From the NCBI GenBank assembly GCA_964354215.1, contig CAYGYT010000015.1, forward strand, positions 1-47,577: 47,577 nt of DNA, in the 5' to 3' direction. Of this stretch, positions 1-9,034 are shown piece after piece. The notes below the pieces were generated by a model. The model ran no database searches, was not told the DNA's origin, and worked only from the letters and a program-made list of their open reading frames with translations. This DNA is from CAVRZR01 sp964354215. Its GTDB lineage: Bacteria; Actinomycetota; Coriobacteriia; Anaerosomatales; CAVRZR01. A program made the translations under genes and the position numbers. The number at the start of each line of letters is the position of its first letter. Positions within the stretch are counted from its first letter, which is position 1.

Positions 1-80
1 AGCGCGATCAGCGCGACTCCCGACGCGACAACGTCGAGAAGCCGTTTCGCCGTGTCATACGCGCGATGCGAGCGCTTCAT
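1..80 (-). CDS. Initiating sugar transferase, N-terminus only (runs off the left edge)
   Basis: Only the first 26 codons lie in the window, from an ATG at 80 on the minus strand. The peptide begins MKRSHRAYDTAKRLLDVVAS and continues into a hydrophobic stretch. A basic N-terminus, then KRLLDVV and a membrane helix, is the usual opening of WcaJ/EpsL-type undecaprenyl-phosphate sugar-1-phosphate transferases, which start polysaccharide repeat units on the lipid carrier. It overlaps the end of the upstream glycosyltransferase by 26 bases, so it is probably the next gene of the same minus-strand operon. The family call rests on a short segment and on the context, with all catalytic residues outside the window. 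Confidence 0.55.
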   Translation of the reverse strand, partial: MKRSHRAYDTAKRLLDVVASGVALIA

Positions 81-1221
81 CGTAGAGCCCATCGTATGCG
101 TCGATGATCCGGTCGAGGGAGAACTCAGCGCACACGCGCTCCCGGGCGGCGGCACCCCTCCGAGCGACCTCGTCCGGGTTGGTGGCTGCTTCGTCGATGG
201 CTGCAGCCAGAGCTGACGCGTCGTCCTTCGCGACGATCCAGCCGGTTTCCTTCGAACCGATAGCATCGGCGATGCCGCGCGTGTCGGTTCCGACTACGGG
301 ACGACATGCGGCCATCGCCTCGAGTGCCGATCGGTTGAGGCCCTCGCGCTCGGACGTGAGCAGGAGCGCATCGGTCGCGGCTAGTACGGTCGGGATGGCA
401 CGCCGATAGCCCGCGAAACGAACGCGCTCGGAGAGCCCGAGTTCATCGACCCTGCTGCGGATACCAGCTTCGAGCGGACCGTCGCCCACGATGAGTAGCG
501 TGACGTTGGGGCTCCTCACCTGGCTGAGGGCGCTCAGCGCGAACTCATGCCGTTTCACGGCCGCGATCTCGGCGATCATCGTGAGCACGAACTCCTCGGC
601 GGGTATCGCGAGTTCGGTGCGGAGCGCCCTTGCGGCATCCGGTGCAGCTGCCTCCGGCGCGAAACGCGCTGTGTCCACTCCGATTCCCGGGATGTAGCGG
701 ACGCGCTCCCTGTCGATGCCCCCCAACTCGCGGGCGGCCTCGTAGTCCTCGAGGTTGATGGTCACGAGGTAGTCCGTCCAGGGCGCAGCCACGCGTTCCA
801 TCGTGCGGAAGAGCATGTGCGGGAGGGGCTTCTGCCCGCGGTAGAAGTGGAATCCGTGTGCGGTGTAGATGACGACAGGCCCGCCCGGCTGCTTGCGACG
901 CGCGCGCAGCGCATACCGGGTCACCCAGGCGGCAATGGGCGTGTGCACGTGCACGATGTCGTAGCGGCCAGAGTCGACGATCGACCGCACTCGAGCGGCA
1001 GTACCAAGAAGGTTGGACGGCGCGAGCGGGGCTCGACTCCATGCGACGTCGAAACGGGAGTCGAAGTCCTTCGCGATCGCATCTGCGAGCGAGGCGCCGT
1101 TTGCCAGGGCGTCGACACGCCAGCCGTCGGTTCGGAAATGGCGTGCAAAGGGGGCAAGGAACGCCTCGAGCGTGATCGGCACGGTAGTGACGAAGAGCGC
1201 GGAGCGATCGTCTGTGGTCAT
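55..1221 (-). CDS. Glycosyltransferase family 4 (EpsD/PglA-like)
   Basis: A 388-residue GT-B fold glycosyltransferase. The N-terminal domain has the VHVHTPIAAW and YTAHGFHFYRG motifs typical of capsular or exopolysaccharide transferases of the EpsD/PglA group. The C-terminal nucleotide-sugar domain has LLIVGDGPLE and the acidic LLTSEREGLNRSALEAMA segment, the E-x7-E region of GT4 enzymes. The ATG at 1221 was chosen because it gives an ATGA overlap with the preceding gene; in-frame sequence further upstream is arginine-rich and unlike protein. It probably adds a sugar to a lipid-linked oligosaccharide on the cytoplasmic face. Donor and acceptor cannot be read from the sequence. Confidence 0.88.
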   Translation of the reverse strand: MTTDDRSALFVTTVPITLEAFLAPFARHFRTDGWRVDALANGASLADAIAKDFDSRFDVAWSRAPLAPSNLLGTAARVRSIVDSGRYDIVHVHTPIAAWVTRYALRARRKQPGGPVVIYTAHGFHFYRGQKPLPHMLFRTMERVAAPWTDYLVTINLEDYEAARELGGIDRERVRYIPGIGVDTARFAPEAAAPDAARALRTELAIPAEEFVLTMIAEIAAVKRHEFALSALSQVRSPNVTLLIVGDGPLEAGIRSRVDELGLSERVRFAGYRRAIPTVLAATDALLLTSEREGLNRSALEAMAACRPVVGTDTRGIADAIGSKETGWIVAKDDASALAAAIDEAATNPDEVARRGAAARERVCAEFSLDRIIDAYDGLYDEALASRV

Positions 1222-2405
1222 GCGAGTGCCCGTGCCTTGTCTCGCGCGAGCACGTCCGCATAGACGCCCGCGATCTCGAGTGCCTTCTCGCGCCACGGGC
1301 GGGCGCTCGAAGCGGCCGCGACGCGTTCGGGGTCGTGCGTGCGCGTCGCGACGCGCACGAGTGCCTCGGCGAGGGCGTCGACGTCTCCAGGCGTCACCAG
1401 TTCTCCGGCATCGGAACCAGACATGATCTCCGGGACTCCCCCCACCCGCGATGCGACGACAGGGGTACCGCATGCCAGCGATTCGGCGACAACCAAGGGC
1501 CAGCCTTCGCTTTCACTCGGCAGAACGACGCACTTGGCCCGTGACATGAGTCTCGTTACCTCATCTCGCGTTGCTCTGCCGTAGAACCGCACGTCGTGGG
1601 TGATGCCCAGCCTGTCTGCGAGCCGCTCAAGGTCCGAGCGAAGCGGGCCTTCGCCGGCGATGACGAGCGGGGTACTCAACCGATCGCGCACCGCAGCATA
1701 TGCTTCCAGGAGCACACCGATATTCTTCACCGGCACCAGGGCGCCAACGAAGAGCACTCCGAGGTCCCGGGTATCGCGCGACAGGTCGAACAGCGCGTCG
1801 TCGTAACCGTTGGCGATAGTGAGTATCCGACTGCCAGGGCCGAGTCCGCCTTGAACGGCGGAGGCCATTGCGTCGCTCACGCAGACGACCGCTGATGCGT
1901 ATTCGAGCGCCCGCCGTACGAGCGCGCCGAGCAGGTCGCGCCGACCGACGAGCCGAAACGCGTCGTCCCCATGCAGTGTCACGACGAGCGGGAGGCTCGT
2001 GCGTTTCGAGACTCGCCACGCGACAACCGCGTCGGGAAACCCGAAGTGCGCGTGGATCAAGTCCAGGCCCGACGCGTTCCGGCGCACGTACGCCGAGAGC
2101 CGTCGCGCGTACCGCACAGTAGACGCGAGAAGTCCCGCGCGCCCACGGCCGAGGGGAGTCGCGATGGAGTAATAGGTGACGTCGACGCCAGAGGAGCGCT
2201 TGGCCGTGCGGGTGCTCGTGAGCTGTGAACAGCACAGGACTCTAAGGTCCACGGTGTTGGCGAGAGCGTCTGCCTGCTCGGCGACCCAAGGCCCGCGAAG
2301 AGGATCCTTGTCCGTGGGGAAAAGGTGGGTCACCAGCAGGACGCGCGGTCGCTTCGTGGCAGCATGTGTCGTGCGGTGGGCCGTGGCCTGTCCTCCTTCG
2401 CCCAT
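1218..2405 (-). CDS. Glycosyltransferase family 4
   Basis: A 395-residue GT-B glycosyltransferase. The N-terminal half has RVLLVTHLFPTDKDPLRGPW, the glycine-rich acceptor loop, and VTLHGDD. The C-terminal Glyco_transf_1 domain has LFVGALVPVKN, VIAGEGPLRSDLE and the LPSESEGWPLVVAESLACG donor-site segment. The start at 2405 excludes an upstream in-frame extension that would run into the divergent gene at 2492. Its TGA overlaps the ATG of the next minus-strand gene by four bases, which implies translational coupling. The role in polysaccharide assembly is inferred from family and neighbours. Confidence 0.88.
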   Translation of the reverse strand: MGEGGQATAHRTTHAATKRPRVLLVTHLFPTDKDPLRGPWVAEQADALANTVDLRVLCCSQLTSTRTAKRSSGVDVTYYSIATPLGRGRAGLLASTVRYARRLSAYVRRNASGLDLIHAHFGFPDAVVAWRVSKRTSLPLVVTLHGDDAFRLVGRRDLLGALVRRALEYASAVVCVSDAMASAVQGGLGPGSRILTIANGYDDALFDLSRDTRDLGVLFVGALVPVKNIGVLLEAYAAVRDRLSTPLVIAGEGPLRSDLERLADRLGITHDVRFYGRATRDEVTRLMSRAKCVVLPSESEGWPLVVAESLACGTPVVASRVGGVPEIMSGSDAGELVTPGDVDALAEALVRVATRTHDPERVAAASSARPWREKALEIAGVYADVLARDKARALA

Positions 2406-2491
2406 CGGCAGCCGAATCGCCGCCGTGCGAGGTACCTGCGCACCATAGTATCGTTGACCGTGCCGCGTTCGCCCGAAACGAAGTGGAGAGC

Positions 2492-3616
2492 ATGTCAGAG
2501 AGCAACCGGAGGAAGATCGCCTACTTGAGTCTTCAAGCAGTGGCCGAAGGACACGACAGTCGCGCCACGGTGCTTGAGATTGTGGAGGGATTCGGCTCGC
2601 GAGGATGGATGGTGGACCGGTGGTTCCCGGAGTATCCCGGTGGCGTGATTCCGGGCCCATTGGGTCGGATTCGTCAGATGCTGTCGCTGCAACGGCGGCT
2701 GACGGACCACCTGGATACCTACGACGCGCTCTACGTCCGCCAGCACCCGGGCGCATGGATCGCTGCTCGCGCGGCAGCCCGACGCGGTGTACCTGTCGTG
2801 CAGGAATGTAACGGGGTTCCAGAGGACATCTTCGTTGCCTGGCCGGCGACCAAGATGTTCGCGCCCGTTCTGTTGAGGTGGCAACGTCGCCAGTTCGCGG
2901 ACGCGGTGGGCGTGATCGCGGTCACGCGGGGGCTCGCGGATCGCATCGAGGCGGAGACCGGCAGGTGCGATGTGGTCGTGAGTCCGAACGGGGCGAACGT
3001 CGACGTGTTCAGGCCGGACGCTCCCCGGCGTTCGGGACTCCCGGGTCGCTACGCCGTCTTCTTCGGCCGGTTTGCCCCCTGGCAGGGGATCGACGTCCTG
3101 CTCGAGGCCGTGCGCCATCGGGAGTGGCCTGCGGACGTCCCGCTCGTCGTTGTCGGTGACGGGAAGATGAGGCCCGACGTGGAGTCGGAGGCCCGGGTCA
3201 ACGACCGCCTGATCTACCTTGGCGCACTTCCCTACGAGGAGTTGGCCGGCGTGGTCGCCTATGCGGTAGCGTCGATGATCGTGAAGCGCGATCCCGTGGT
3301 CGCGCAGAGTGGTATCTCTCCGCTCAAACTGTACGAATCAATGGCGTGCGGGGCTCCCGTGATCGTGTCCGAGATGGCAGGCTTGGCCGACACGGTGCGC
3401 GAAGTCGGCTGCGGACTTGTCACGCCCCAGGGGGACGCCGAGGCGGTGGCTCAGGCCGTCGCGCGGATTGCAGGCGAGCCCGAGCTAGGGCGCACGATGG
3501 GCGCAAAGGGGCGCGCCGCGGCCGTCGAGCGGTACTCCTGGGATGCGATCGCGGCCCAGCGTCTCACCGTCGTGGAATCGGCGATAGGCGCGACGCCGCG
3601 GGGGGGCACGGCCTAG
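2492..3616 (+). CDS. Glycosyltransferase family 4
   Basis: A 374-residue GT-B glycosyltransferase on the strand opposite its neighbours. Visible segments are VVSPNGANVDVFRPD at the domain linker, AVFFGRFAPWQGIDVLLEA and VVVGDGKMRPD in the donor domain, and SGISPLKLYESMACGAPVI, which carries the conserved glutamate of the nucleotide-sugar site. The start is the ATG preceded by a GTGGAGAG ribosome site. It is divergent from the 1218-2405 gene across an 86-base gap and ends six bases from the convergent acyltransferase stop. It may be a separately controlled insertion in the polysaccharide locus. Confidence 0.86.
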   Translation: MSESNRRKIAYLSLQAVAEGHDSRATVLEIVEGFGSRGWMVDRWFPEYPGGVIPGPLGRIRQMLSLQRRLTDHLDTYDALYVRQHPGAWIAARAAARRGVPVVQECNGVPEDIFVAWPATKMFAPVLLRWQRRQFADAVGVIAVTRGLADRIEAETGRCDVVVSPNGANVDVFRPDAPRRSGLPGRYAVFFGRFAPWQGIDVLLEAVRHREWPADVPLVVVGDGKMRPDVESEARVNDRLIYLGALPYEELAGVVAYAVASMIVKRDPVVAQSGISPLKLYESMACGAPVIVSEMAGLADTVREVGCGLVTPQGDAEAVAQAVARIAGEPELGRTMGAKGRAAAVERYSWDAIAAQRLTVVESAIGATPRGGTA

Positions 3617-3622
3617 ACCGGT

Positions 3623-4204
3623 TCAGTGCGCCTCGGCATCGTCCTCGGCGTCCTGCCCCCAGTAGCGAACGATGCGTGCCGGATTCCCGGCGACGATGGC
3701 GTAGCGAGGAACGTCTCGGGTCACGACAGCGCCGGCACCCACCACGGCGAAGTCGCCGATATTGACGCCGGCGAGCAGGATGACGCGTGCGCCGATCCAA
3801 GCACCTTCACCGATCGTGACCGGGAGTACCGGTGTGCTTCCCTGTTGCCCTATCCAGACACCGGGACGTTCCAAGCGGTGATTCCGCGGCAGCACCATGA
3901 GTTCCGGACCGAGAATCGCGCCATTCCCGACGGTCAATGCCTGCACTCGCGAGCGCGCGCCGATGCCTGCGTGATCGCCGATCCTGACGGTTCGCCCCGA
4001 GCCGAAATCCACGCGGTTCTCGATGTTGATGTCGCTGCCGGCCAGCCCGAGCAGCGGTCGGGCAAGGAACGCACGTATGCGGCGGGCTGCGGCGCCGCCT
4101 GGCTGGTATGAATTGGGCAGATACTGCGCGAAGCCGTAGTACCCGAGCGCACACAGCGCGCGGGCTATTCTTCGCACGGGCGTTCTCCCTCGCACTGCCG
4201 CCAT
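3623..4204 (-). CDS. Hexapeptide-repeat acyltransferase (maltose O-acetyltransferase-like)
   Basis: A 193-residue protein with a left-handed beta-helix made of hexapeptide repeats from about residue 75 to 180, seen in runs such as IGDHAGIGARSRV, IGEGAWIGARVILLAGV and IGDFAVVGAGAVVT, and ending in the common VPRYAIVAGNPARIV motif. The N-terminus (GYYGFAQYLPNSYQPGG) resembles the leader helix of polysaccharide O-acetyltransferases. It likely O-acetylates a sugar of the surface glycan, using acetyl-CoA. The gene follows the epimerase gene by 58 bases on the same strand. The ATG at 4204 has only a weak ribosome site, but upstream in-frame sequence is not protein-like. Confidence 0.85.
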   Translation of the reverse strand: MAAVRGRTPVRRIARALCALGYYGFAQYLPNSYQPGGAAARRIRAFLARPLLGLAGSDINIENRVDFGSGRTVRIGDHAGIGARSRVQALTVGNGAILGPELMVLPRNHRLERPGVWIGQQGSTPVLPVTIGEGAWIGARVILLAGVNIGDFAVVGAGAVVTRDVPRYAIVAGNPARIVRYWGQDAEDDAEAH

Positions 4205-4262
4205 CCCACGAGAGTGCGTGAGCCGAAGACCCGGGTCAACCGTTGGTGCCCGAGGACACGGA

Positions 4263-5342
4263 TCATCGTGAGTCGGCCTCTCGGTTGCGCCGCCACCTGT
4301 GCGTGACTTGCGCGACACGGAATGCCACCGATGAGATGGCCGCGCGCGCGCTTGCGCCGGGGATCGAGTAGCGGCGTGGTCCACGCCATTGCTGCTGCCA
4401 GTCACTGGCGACGAGAGATAGCCGGGCGGCGCCGGTCATTGCCGCCAGGGACTTCAGCTGCTCGATCTGCAGGGGAAGGTAGCCACTCCTGTCGGCAAGG
4501 AGCGACCGCTTCAGCTCGTACCTGACGCCGTCGGCCGCCGAGTATCGATCGATGTTGCGCGCGATGGTTTCCGCGACTTGCGCTGCGATGTCGCGCGCGG
4601 CCTCGTCGTCGACGACTGCGTTGAAGTCCCACAGTCCGTACCACGCGAAGACGAGTCCGTTGAGCACGTGGCTGGGAGGTTCCTCCGGGTACTCCTCAAG
4701 CCAGGTGCCGGTATCGTCGACGGAGAGGACGCCGCCATCGGCACACGGCGTGAGGAGCGCTCTTGTCGCACGAGTCGCACCGTCCAAGAAGCGCGAGTCA
4801 TCCGTCTGCAAGTAGGCCCGTACGAGCACCGAGGTAGCCTGCCCCTGATGCAGTGCCGACAGCCACCCGTGCGCCAGCCCGCGGGACTCGACACGGAATC
4901 CTGAGGGATACGAACCGTCGGGGTTCTGCGCAGCCAGTAGCCACTCCGCCTGTCTGAGGAAGTCCTCCTTGAGTCCGAAATCGCCCGTGCTGAGGTACGG
5001 CAGATAACATCCCCAGAGAGCGTACTGCGCTACATTCGTCGGGTTGTGGAAGCGCCCCTGGGGCATGTCAGGGGATCGTATCCACCGGTAGTCGACGACC
5101 GGGATGCCGTCTGCATCGAACGGGGGTCTCGCGTAGTACCCGGCACGGACGAGCTCGCGGCTCCCGGGCCGATCGACGGGATAGCCCGCCGAAGGATCGC
5201 CGAAGTCGTACGTACAGAAGCGCCATTCCGGTTGGTGTCGCAAGGTGATGTACGTGTTGTGCGCGGGCGAAGCGAGCCACGCAAGTACCGAGACCGCACC
5301 GGCCAGGACGAAGAGCCAGGCCACGAGTGCGAGCACGCTCAT
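4263..5342 (-). CDS. D-glucuronyl C5-epimerase-like membrane-anchored protein
   Basis: A 359-residue protein with one N-terminal hydrophobic helix (about residues 2-26, a signal anchor) and an alpha/alpha-barrel-like domain. The WLEEYPEEPPSHVLNGLVFA stretch followed by WYGLWD matches the C-terminal domain signature of heparosan-glucuronate C5-epimerases (C5-epim_C family). Known members turn D-glucuronate into L-iduronate in a finished polymer. That would make the local glycan uronic-acid-containing, but this is inference. The start at 5342 forms an ATGA overlap with the upstream glycosyltransferase stop, so the two are coupled. The function is family-based and substrate specificity is unknown. 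Confidence 0.78.
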   Translation of the reverse strand: MSVLALVAWLFVLAGAVSVLAWLASPAHNTYITLRHQPEWRFCTYDFGDPSAGYPVDRPGSRELVRAGYYARPPFDADGIPVVDYRWIRSPDMPQGRFHNPTNVAQYALWGCYLPYLSTGDFGLKEDFLRQAEWLLAAQNPDGSYPSGFRVESRGLAHGWLSALHQGQATSVLVRAYLQTDDSRFLDGATRATRALLTPCADGGVLSVDDTGTWLEEYPEEPPSHVLNGLVFAWYGLWDFNAVVDDEAARDIAAQVAETIARNIDRYSAADGVRYELKRSLLADRSGYLPLQIEQLKSLAAMTGAARLSLVASDWQQQWRGPRRYSIPGASARAAISSVAFRVAQVTHRWRRNREADSR

Positions 5343-6616
5343 GCAGTGCTCAGTGCGGTTGCCCTGAGCAGATCGACGTACCTGTGCACCATCGTTTCGG
5401 CGGTGTAGGGGTTCGTGCGCTCCATCGTGCTCCAGAACAGGGTGTTGCCCCCGATCCATGACTCCCACGACGCGAGCAGCGCATCCCCGATTTGCGCGGC
5501 CGTTGTGGCGAAGGCGACACCCGGCATGTCGTGCAGATCGAGCGCGACCTCACTCTCGGGGCGAGCTCCCGTTACAAGCAACGTGCGACCCGCGGCCAGG
5601 TACTCAAGGGCCTTGTACGGGAGCGCATCGATGTCTTCCGGCCACATGGGCACAAGGGCAACATGCGTCTCGCCGAGTGCGGCGGCGGCAGACTCGCGTG
5701 AGACGGTCCCGTGCCACGAAGCCATGTCGGCAAGCGCCAGCTCGTCGATCGCACCTCTCGCTCTCGGATCGACGTCACCGTAGAGGTCAATTCGAACGCG
5801 CCGCCGCTCGATCTGAGCCGCGTCGGCGAGAGATCTCAGCGCGCGTAGGACCGGCCTGAGATCTCGTCTGCCTCCGTACGTGCTGCCGAAGAAGCCGATC
5901 CGAAACAGTGAGTCGGGGTGCTCGGACGTGGCTGCCGGCGACCAATCACCGGAGGGCACCCCGTTGTAGATCACGGAGAGCGGAAGTCGTACAGAGCGCT
6001 TGAGAAGGACATCGCTGAAGTGCTGGGTGACGACGACGACGCTGTTCGCGCGTTCCAGGAGCTGCCGTTCGACGGCCCGGTCTCTGCGCTTGCGCAGGCT
6101 TCCATAGGGGTAGTAGCGGCTGTCGGTCCAGAGGTCCCGCACGTCGAGGACGAACCGCGCACCCGACGCTCCGGCGAACCGGTCCGCGATGACCGCTGAG
6201 GAGAGGGGCAGCGCCATGCCCACGATGACGCCCGTCCCGGCGAGCATGTCTCGATGCCGAGACGCCCACGCGTCGCAGGCTTCAATCCAGCGCGACTGCT
6301 TGTCAGGGTGCATGAGCAGCGACTCGGCTGATCGCGCGACGAACCGCGTGAGGCTCTCGGCGAACGCACCGCGCGAGGCGGCGATCTCGGCGGCGTTGTC
6401 CTCCGCCGCCATGCCGACCGACTTCCTCATCATGCTGCCCATCCGCTGGTAGGGCACGGACGCCACCGCGTAGTCGTCCGACTCCGCTCGCGCCTCCGCG
6501 GTCACGACGAGTACATCGAATCCGTGCGCGGCAAGCCCCTCGGCAAGGAGTGACGGACGGACTGCCCCCGGGGAGGTCGATGGTGGGAAGTCGTGTGCGA
6601 CGATGACGACCTTCAT
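5339..6616 (-). CDS. Glycosyltransferase family 4 (WcaI/WbuB-like)
   Basis: A 425-residue glycosyltransferase and the first gene of the minus-strand operon with the epimerase. It starts MKVVIVAHDFPPSTSPGAVR, the typical opening of GT4 proteins of the WbuB type, then has FVLDVRDLWTDS, VVVVTQHFSD, VIYNGVPSGDW at the interdomain linker and a donor-domain segment ending IDALPYKALEYLAAGRTLLV. The ATG at 6616 was preferred because longer in-frame extensions are low in protein character. It probably works in the cytoplasm on a lipid-linked intermediate. The sugar donor is not predictable from the sequence. Confidence 0.85.
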   Translation of the reverse strand: MKVVIVAHDFPPSTSPGAVRPSLLAEGLAAHGFDVLVVTAEARAESDDYAVASVPYQRMGSMMRKSVGMAAEDNAAEIAASRGAFAESLTRFVARSAESLLMHPDKQSRWIEACDAWASRHRDMLAGTGVIVGMALPLSSAVIADRFAGASGARFVLDVRDLWTDSRYYPYGSLRKRRDRAVERQLLERANSVVVVTQHFSDVLLKRSVRLPLSVIYNGVPSGDWSPAATSEHPDSLFRIGFFGSTYGGRRDLRPVLRALRSLADAAQIERRRVRIDLYGDVDPRARGAIDELALADMASWHGTVSRESAAAALGETHVALVPMWPEDIDALPYKALEYLAAGRTLLVTGARPESEVALDLHDMPGVAFATTAAQIGDALLASWESWIGGNTLFWSTMERTNPYTAETMVHRYVDLLRATALSTA

Positions 6617-7014
6617 GGCCTGAATCATGCCACAGGCTCGAGGCGAGCAACGCGGGCCAGCGGTCGACCGGATCATGACCGGCCGCTCGGGCAATCGCCT
6701 AGGCATCGCCTCTCGGGATTGCTGGGTGAGGATCTCAAGAGCGTCAACAGCGTCTTCTGTCCGGCCGCGCCCCAGCGGCAGCATCGCGTTCGTGACGTGG
6801 CCGTGCGAGTGCGCGGACACACGGAGACGCCATCTCGAATGGGATGGCTACGGTATTGCGGACACTGCCTGCCCGCCTTCGTTGTACGCTGGCAGCAACA
6901 CCTCGACGGGCAATGACAAGGGTCCCCGGCCGGTGGTGCCAAACAGGGAGAAGGTCGACTCGTCGGGGGCGTCGGGCGGCGAACGCCGAGAAGTCGCCGG
7001 AAGGAGTGTCGCCG
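6617..7014. other. Divergent intergenic region, 398 bases
   Basis: This gap lies between the minus-strand glycosyltransferase and the plus-strand O-antigen ligase-like gene, so it should hold two promoters. No protein-like ORF was seen. The only plus-strand element noted is a possible -10 TACGCT at 6885-6890 with a poor -35. AAGGAG at 7001-7006 is the ribosome site of the next gene. No RNA family was recognised. Confidence 0.4.
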
Positions 7015-9006
7015 GTGTCACAGTCGCGGTCCGGGACTGCCGAGCGCATCGCGTGGTGGTGCCTGATCAGCGTCCCTGTGGCGGTCCCACTCGCGGTATC
7101 GCAGGTCCCCTTCGCTCGCGGGGACCTGCTCACGTACAGCGGCTTCCTTGTTCCCAAACTGTTCGCCCTGGGTGTGCTCACCGGTACATCCCTTGTGGCG
7201 TGGGCGGTTGCGGTGGTTCGGGGCCAGGGCTCCATTCGACGCGTGCCGAACGCATGGTGGCTCGTCGGGTTCTTCGGACTCGCAATCGTGTCCACGGCGA
7301 CCGCTCTCCACGTGCCCACCGCACTTTTCGGTGAGTCCACCCAGTACACCGGCCTGTTCTTCTTCCTCCTGTGTGGCGCGCTTCTCTTCCTCGGCGTTCA
7401 GCTCGTGTCGTCCGCCAGTCGGATGAGAGAGCTGTCGTTCTCTGTCGTGCTCGGCGGGGCCCTGGTTGCGCTGTTCGGAATAGCCCAGGTTCTGGGAGCC
7501 GAACCGTTTCCCACGCCCGGGGCCTTGAGCTGGGTCGTCTACCGCGGCGCGTCGACACTGGGGAATCCCGATTTCACTGGAACCTACCTCATCCTGCCGC
7601 TTCTGCTTTCGGTCGGGATTGCCCTTTCCCAGGCGGGTCTGGCACGACGGATCGCAGCGTGGAGCGCCAGCGCGCTGCTTGCCTTCGCGCTACTCATCAC
7701 CATGACGCGCGGTGCCTGGGTCGGGGCTGTCGTGGGATTGGGCGTGATGATCGTGGTGACGGAGCGCTCCGGCTCGGTGTCGCGTCGGACGCTGCTGGCG
7801 CTGATCGGCGTGGCTGCGGCAATAGTCGTCGCAGTAGTGGCGCTCAATCCGGGAATGGTGGCTGAAAGGCTCGCTGACCTCACCGGCGGCTGGGCCTCGG
7901 CAGGAGGCGGTCGATTGCTGATCTGGCGCGAGGCTTTGGCCGTGATCGGTCGGCATCCGATTCTGGGTGTTGGACCCGGCTCCTACCGTCTCGGGTGGTA
8001 TCCGATCGCCTCGCTAGAGCGTCTAGCCGTCGCGACAAGAAGCGTGGCCGTCGATCCGCACAACGTCCTTCTGATGCTCGCGGCGACGGTGGGGATACCG
8101 GCGATGGTCGTCGGGGTGTGCTTCGTAGTCAGCGTTGTGTCAACGGGGATGAAGGGCGCCACGTCACACGCGAGCACGAGCACTCGCGTCATCTACGCGG
8201 CTTGGTGGTCCGCGATCATCGGTCTTGCCACGGCGTTCGTCTTCGCGTTGAACGCGATCGTGACGATGTCCTGTTTGTGGCTGGCCATGGGGGTGGTGCT
8301 CGCTGCGCAGAGCAGGTCCGCCTCCATCTCTCGCCGCGGGTCCCTCGTAGTTGCCTCGGTGGTGATGCTCTTCGCCCTCGCAGCAATCGTGGTCTCTTCG
8401 GTGTACCTGCTCTCCGACTACACGCTTGCACGGGCGCAGAGCCGTGCACCTTTGCGCCTGGCGCAGCGCGCCGTTGCGCAGGCGCCGTGGAACGCGGATG
8501 CCCGCACTCAGAGCGCGTACGAATCCGCCGCCGCAGCTGTCCTCGCCCTCCAGGCGCACGAACCCGATGCGGCGAGTCTGCTGGAGGCTGCGGACGACGA
8601 GACTCTGCGCCTGATCGCCTTCAACCCGCACGAATGGTACTCATACTACCTGCGGGCAAAACTCATGACGGATGCAGGGGCGGTGGCGGGTCCCGACGTG
8701 CTCGCCAAGGCGGTGGTCGCTGCCGATGATGGGCTGGCCGTCTACCCGGCCAGCATGCAACTCCGCATTCAGAGAGCGCTTGCGCTCATGGAGTTGGGAC
8801 GGTACGAGCAGGTCGCGACCGCGCTTGCGGATGTGTGGAACGCGGACCCGCGTGACTACCAACCGGGTGTGATCTACGCAGAGGCGTTGGTTCGGCTGGG
8901 TCGCAACGCCGAGGTGACCGGGGTTCTCGACGAGCTCGGGAAGCGCTTCGAAGCAGACCCGGAAGCCGTCGAGGAGATCGCGCAGCTGCGACAGACGGCG
9001 GAGTAG
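7015..9006 (+). CDS. O-antigen ligase/polymerase-like membrane protein with C-terminal TPR-like region
   Basis: A 663-residue protein. Residues 1-465 contain about a dozen hydrophobic helices and the RHPILGVGPGSYR motif found in the periplasmic loop of the Wzy/WaaL (O-antigen ligase) superfamily, followed by VDPHNVLLMLAATVG with the conserved histidine. From about residue 470 the sequence is soluble and alpha-helical, with alanine- and leucine-spaced motifs like TPR units. Such proteins polymerise or transfer polysaccharide or glycoprotein glycans at the outer face of the membrane. The GTG at 7015 was chosen for AAGGAG eight bases upstream. It probably serves the glycan locus to its left; whether it is a ligase or polymerase is open. 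Confidence 0.82.
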   Translation: MSQSRSGTAERIAWWCLISVPVAVPLAVSQVPFARGDLLTYSGFLVPKLFALGVLTGTSLVAWAVAVVRGQGSIRRVPNAWWLVGFFGLAIVSTATALHVPTALFGESTQYTGLFFFLLCGALLFLGVQLVSSASRMRELSFSVVLGGALVALFGIAQVLGAEPFPTPGALSWVVYRGASTLGNPDFTGTYLILPLLLSVGIALSQAGLARRIAAWSASALLAFALLITMTRGAWVGAVVGLGVMIVVTERSGSVSRRTLLALIGVAAAIVVAVVALNPGMVAERLADLTGGWASAGGGRLLIWREALAVIGRHPILGVGPGSYRLGWYPIASLERLAVATRSVAVDPHNVLLMLAATVGIPAMVVGVCFVVSVVSTGMKGATSHASTSTRVIYAAWWSAIIGLATAFVFALNAIVTMSCLWLAMGVVLAAQSRSASISRRGSLVVASVVMLFALAAIVVSSVYLLSDYTLARAQSRAPLRLAQRAVAQAPWNADARTQSAYESAAAAVLALQAHEPDAASLLEAADDETLRLIAFNPHEWYSYYLRAKLMTDAGAVAGPDVLAKAVVAADDGLAVYPASMQLRIQRALALMELGRYEQVATALADVWNADPRDYQPGVIYAEALVRLGRNAEVTGVLDELGKRFEADPEAVEEIAQLRQTAE

Positions 9007-9034
9007 GTCGCATCAGCGTCGCGTGCGCTACACT

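Noticed and set aside
4165..4266. 33-codon minus-strand ORF between the epimerase and acyltransferase genes, with an ATGA overlap
   Set aside because: It has no family features and ends before the acyltransferase; a frameshifted acyltransferase start was considered but the ATG at 4204 gives a complete protein.
6844..7014. Longer N-terminus for the first O-antigen ligase-like protein from an upstream ATG
   Set aside because: The extra residues are Arg-rich and unlike protein, whereas GTG 7015 has AAGGAG at ideal distance.
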